From NCBI RefSeq assembly GCF_013347965.1, contig NZ_CP048810.1, positions 1 to 64,000 on the forward strand: a stretch of 64,000 nt of DNA. The letters are read 5' to 3'. This stretch comes from Pseudomonas bijieensis. Lineage in GTDB: Bacteria; Pseudomonadota; Gammaproteobacteria; Pseudomonadales; Pseudomonadaceae. The position numbers were made by a program, and so were the translations under genes. The notes beneath the pieces were generated by a model. It had not been told where the DNA came from, made no database searches, and was given only the letters and a program-made list of their open reading frames with translations. Below, piece after piece: positions 63,097-64,000 of the stretch; the stretch's first letter is position 1; every line of letters begins with the position of its first letter.

Positions 63097-64000
63097 ATGC
63101 CAGACTATGATCGCGTCACCGGCCCCAGACCCGGCATCCCATGCGGTGATCCCACCTGTTTGATCAGGCCCAGATTACTGAGTCCCTGGCTACTGGGGAT
63201 GGCTTGCATAACGGTAGCCTGTCTTTTCACGGCAACTTCCGGATACGGCCAGAACCTGTCAACCGCAACGGATGCCGAGAACGACAAGGTCACGGTGACT
63301 CAAGCACAGGAAATCGTTTCCAGGGCCTCCCTCGGCGCCGTTCGTTGGAACGGCCCAGAGTCCGGCCCGCAAGCCCAGCGGGGCAAGAGCATCGCGCTCG
63401 TCGCAGAAGATTTGCGTAACGGAGGCATCGTCGGTGTCGCGCAGGGCGCTCGGGAGGCTGCCAACGCGTTGGGCTGGACGCTGAAGATATTCGATGGCGC
63501 CGGATCATCGGCTGGGCGCGCGAAGGCCTTTGCCGATGCCCTGGCAGCGAAGCCCGACGGCCTCATTCTGTGCGGCTCCGATGCCCTTGAGAACAATGCG
63601 GCGCTGCTTCTGTTCGCCAACCAGGAAGTGCCGGTGGTTGGTTGGCACGTCGGAGTACGCCCCGGGCCGATCGACGGCACGCCGGTGGCCATGAACGTCA
63701 CCACTGACCCGCTTGAAGTGGCCCGCCTCACGGCCATGGCGGCGGTGGCGCAGTCGAGCGGACGCGCCGGCGTGGTCATCCTGACCGACTCCAAGTACAG
63801 CATTGCCATGGCGAAAGCCAGGGCCATGGAGGACGTCATCCGGGCCTGCCGAGAATGTACGTTGCTGGAGGTGCGCGATGTCGCGATCTCCGAGAGTGGC
63901 GAGAAGATGCCAGCGATCACCAAGGAGTTGCTTCAGCGCTATGGCAAGCGCTGGACCCACACGCTGGCCATCAACGACATCTATTTCGACTACTCGATTG
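63097..64000 (+). CDS. Periplasmic sugar-binding-like protein (partial at window end)
   Basis: The frame opens with the ATG at 63097, six bases after an AAAAGG site, and is still open at the window end, giving at least 301 residues. A signal-like hydrophobic stretch (LLGMACITVACLFTAT) at about residues 33-52 is followed by the Peripla_BP_4 fold: GKSIALVAEDLRNGGIVGVA, FDGAGSSAGRAKAFADALA, then KPDGLILCGSD and VVGWHVG. It should be the substrate-binding component of a ribose/xylose-type ABC transporter, or a sensor of that fold. The long N-terminal part before the hydrophobic segment is unusual, and a later start is possible. Confidence 0.8.
   Translation, partial: MPDYDRVTGPRPGIPCGDPTCLIRPRLLSPWLLGMACITVACLFTATSGYGQNLSTATDAENDKVTVTQAQEIVSRASLGAVRWNGPESGPQAQRGKSIALVAEDLRNGGIVGVAQGAREAANALGWTLKIFDGAGSSAGRAKAFADALAAKPDGLILCGSDALENNAALLLFANQEVPVVGWHVGVRPGPIDGTPVAMNVTTDPLEVARLTAMAAVAQSSGRAGVVILTDSKYSIAMAKARAMEDVIRACRECTLLEVRDVAISESGEKMPAITKELLQRYGKRWTHTLAINDIYFDYSI

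Overview
The window looks like a chromosomal segment of a soil or plant-associated Pseudomonas, most likely of the P. fluorescens/P. putida type. The evidence is high-GC coding with dense ATGA-coupled operons, REP palindromes of the Pseudomonas type at 57.7-57.9 kb, a sigma-54/NtrC-style promoter, and a large accessory aromatic-catabolism region. The species assignment is inference. All functions below are read from motifs and family resemblance; no database search was run.

0-4.6 kb: the 3' end of a histidine kinase with a strong terminator, a class 3 lipase, a thiamine-diphosphate enzyme of the benzoylformate decarboxylase type, and a free-standing C-terminal piece of an isoquinoline-1-oxidoreductase-like molybdopterin subunit. 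4.6-19.5 kb: a complete urea/amide nitrogen-scavenging locus. On the minus strand runs urtABCDE (urea ABC transporter) followed by ureE-ureF-ureAB(fused)-ureC-ureG-ureD. Divergent from it on the plus strand are an AmiC-like sensor, an AmiR-like ANTAR antiterminator, an enantioselective-type amidase and a HupE/UreJ nickel permease. The urtA leader and the amidase leader share related RNA hairpins, including GGAC-(AxxGxx)-GTCC stem-loops of the kind ANTAR proteins bind. The simplest model is therefore that amide- or urea-bound AmiC releases AmiR to read through attenuators in both operons, on top of sigma-54/NtrC nitrogen control of urt-ure.

19.5-31.1 kb: a NylA-like amidase divergent from a TetR regulator with three evenly spaced palindromic operators between them. 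Then come a large DUF4132 protein with a small partner, two truncated genes (an MFS transporter and a LysR regulator) meeting at one deletion scar, a complete MFS transporter, a YCII protein, a PhnB-like VOC protein and an OPT transporter.

31.2-62.8 kb: catabolic region. An alpha/beta hydrolase and a chemoreceptor flank a NodD/FdeR-like LysR gene. Divergent from that regulator is a co-directional run of about 20 genes (36.0-57.6 kb): an extradiol dioxygenase, a Rieske ferredoxin, an FAD monooxygenase, a DUF1302 outer-membrane protein, DUF1329, a YCF48-like protein, an RND exporter, a 38-residue ORF, an MFS transporter, a Rieske oxygenase with its reductase, a cupin, a fumarylacetoacetase-like hydrolase, a DenD-like dehydrogenase, a cyclase, GntR and LysR regulators, an ornithine-cyclodeaminase-like enzyme, a DapA-like lyase and an aldehyde dehydrogenase. 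After a REP cluster come a second, paralogous FAD monooxygenase, an AT-richer island with a tandem EthD protein, and a quinone oxidoreductase/LysR pair. The set resembles flavonoid/polyphenol degradation (fde-type) clusters and may extend them; the substrate is inference. The window ends inside a periplasmic sugar-binding-like protein gene.
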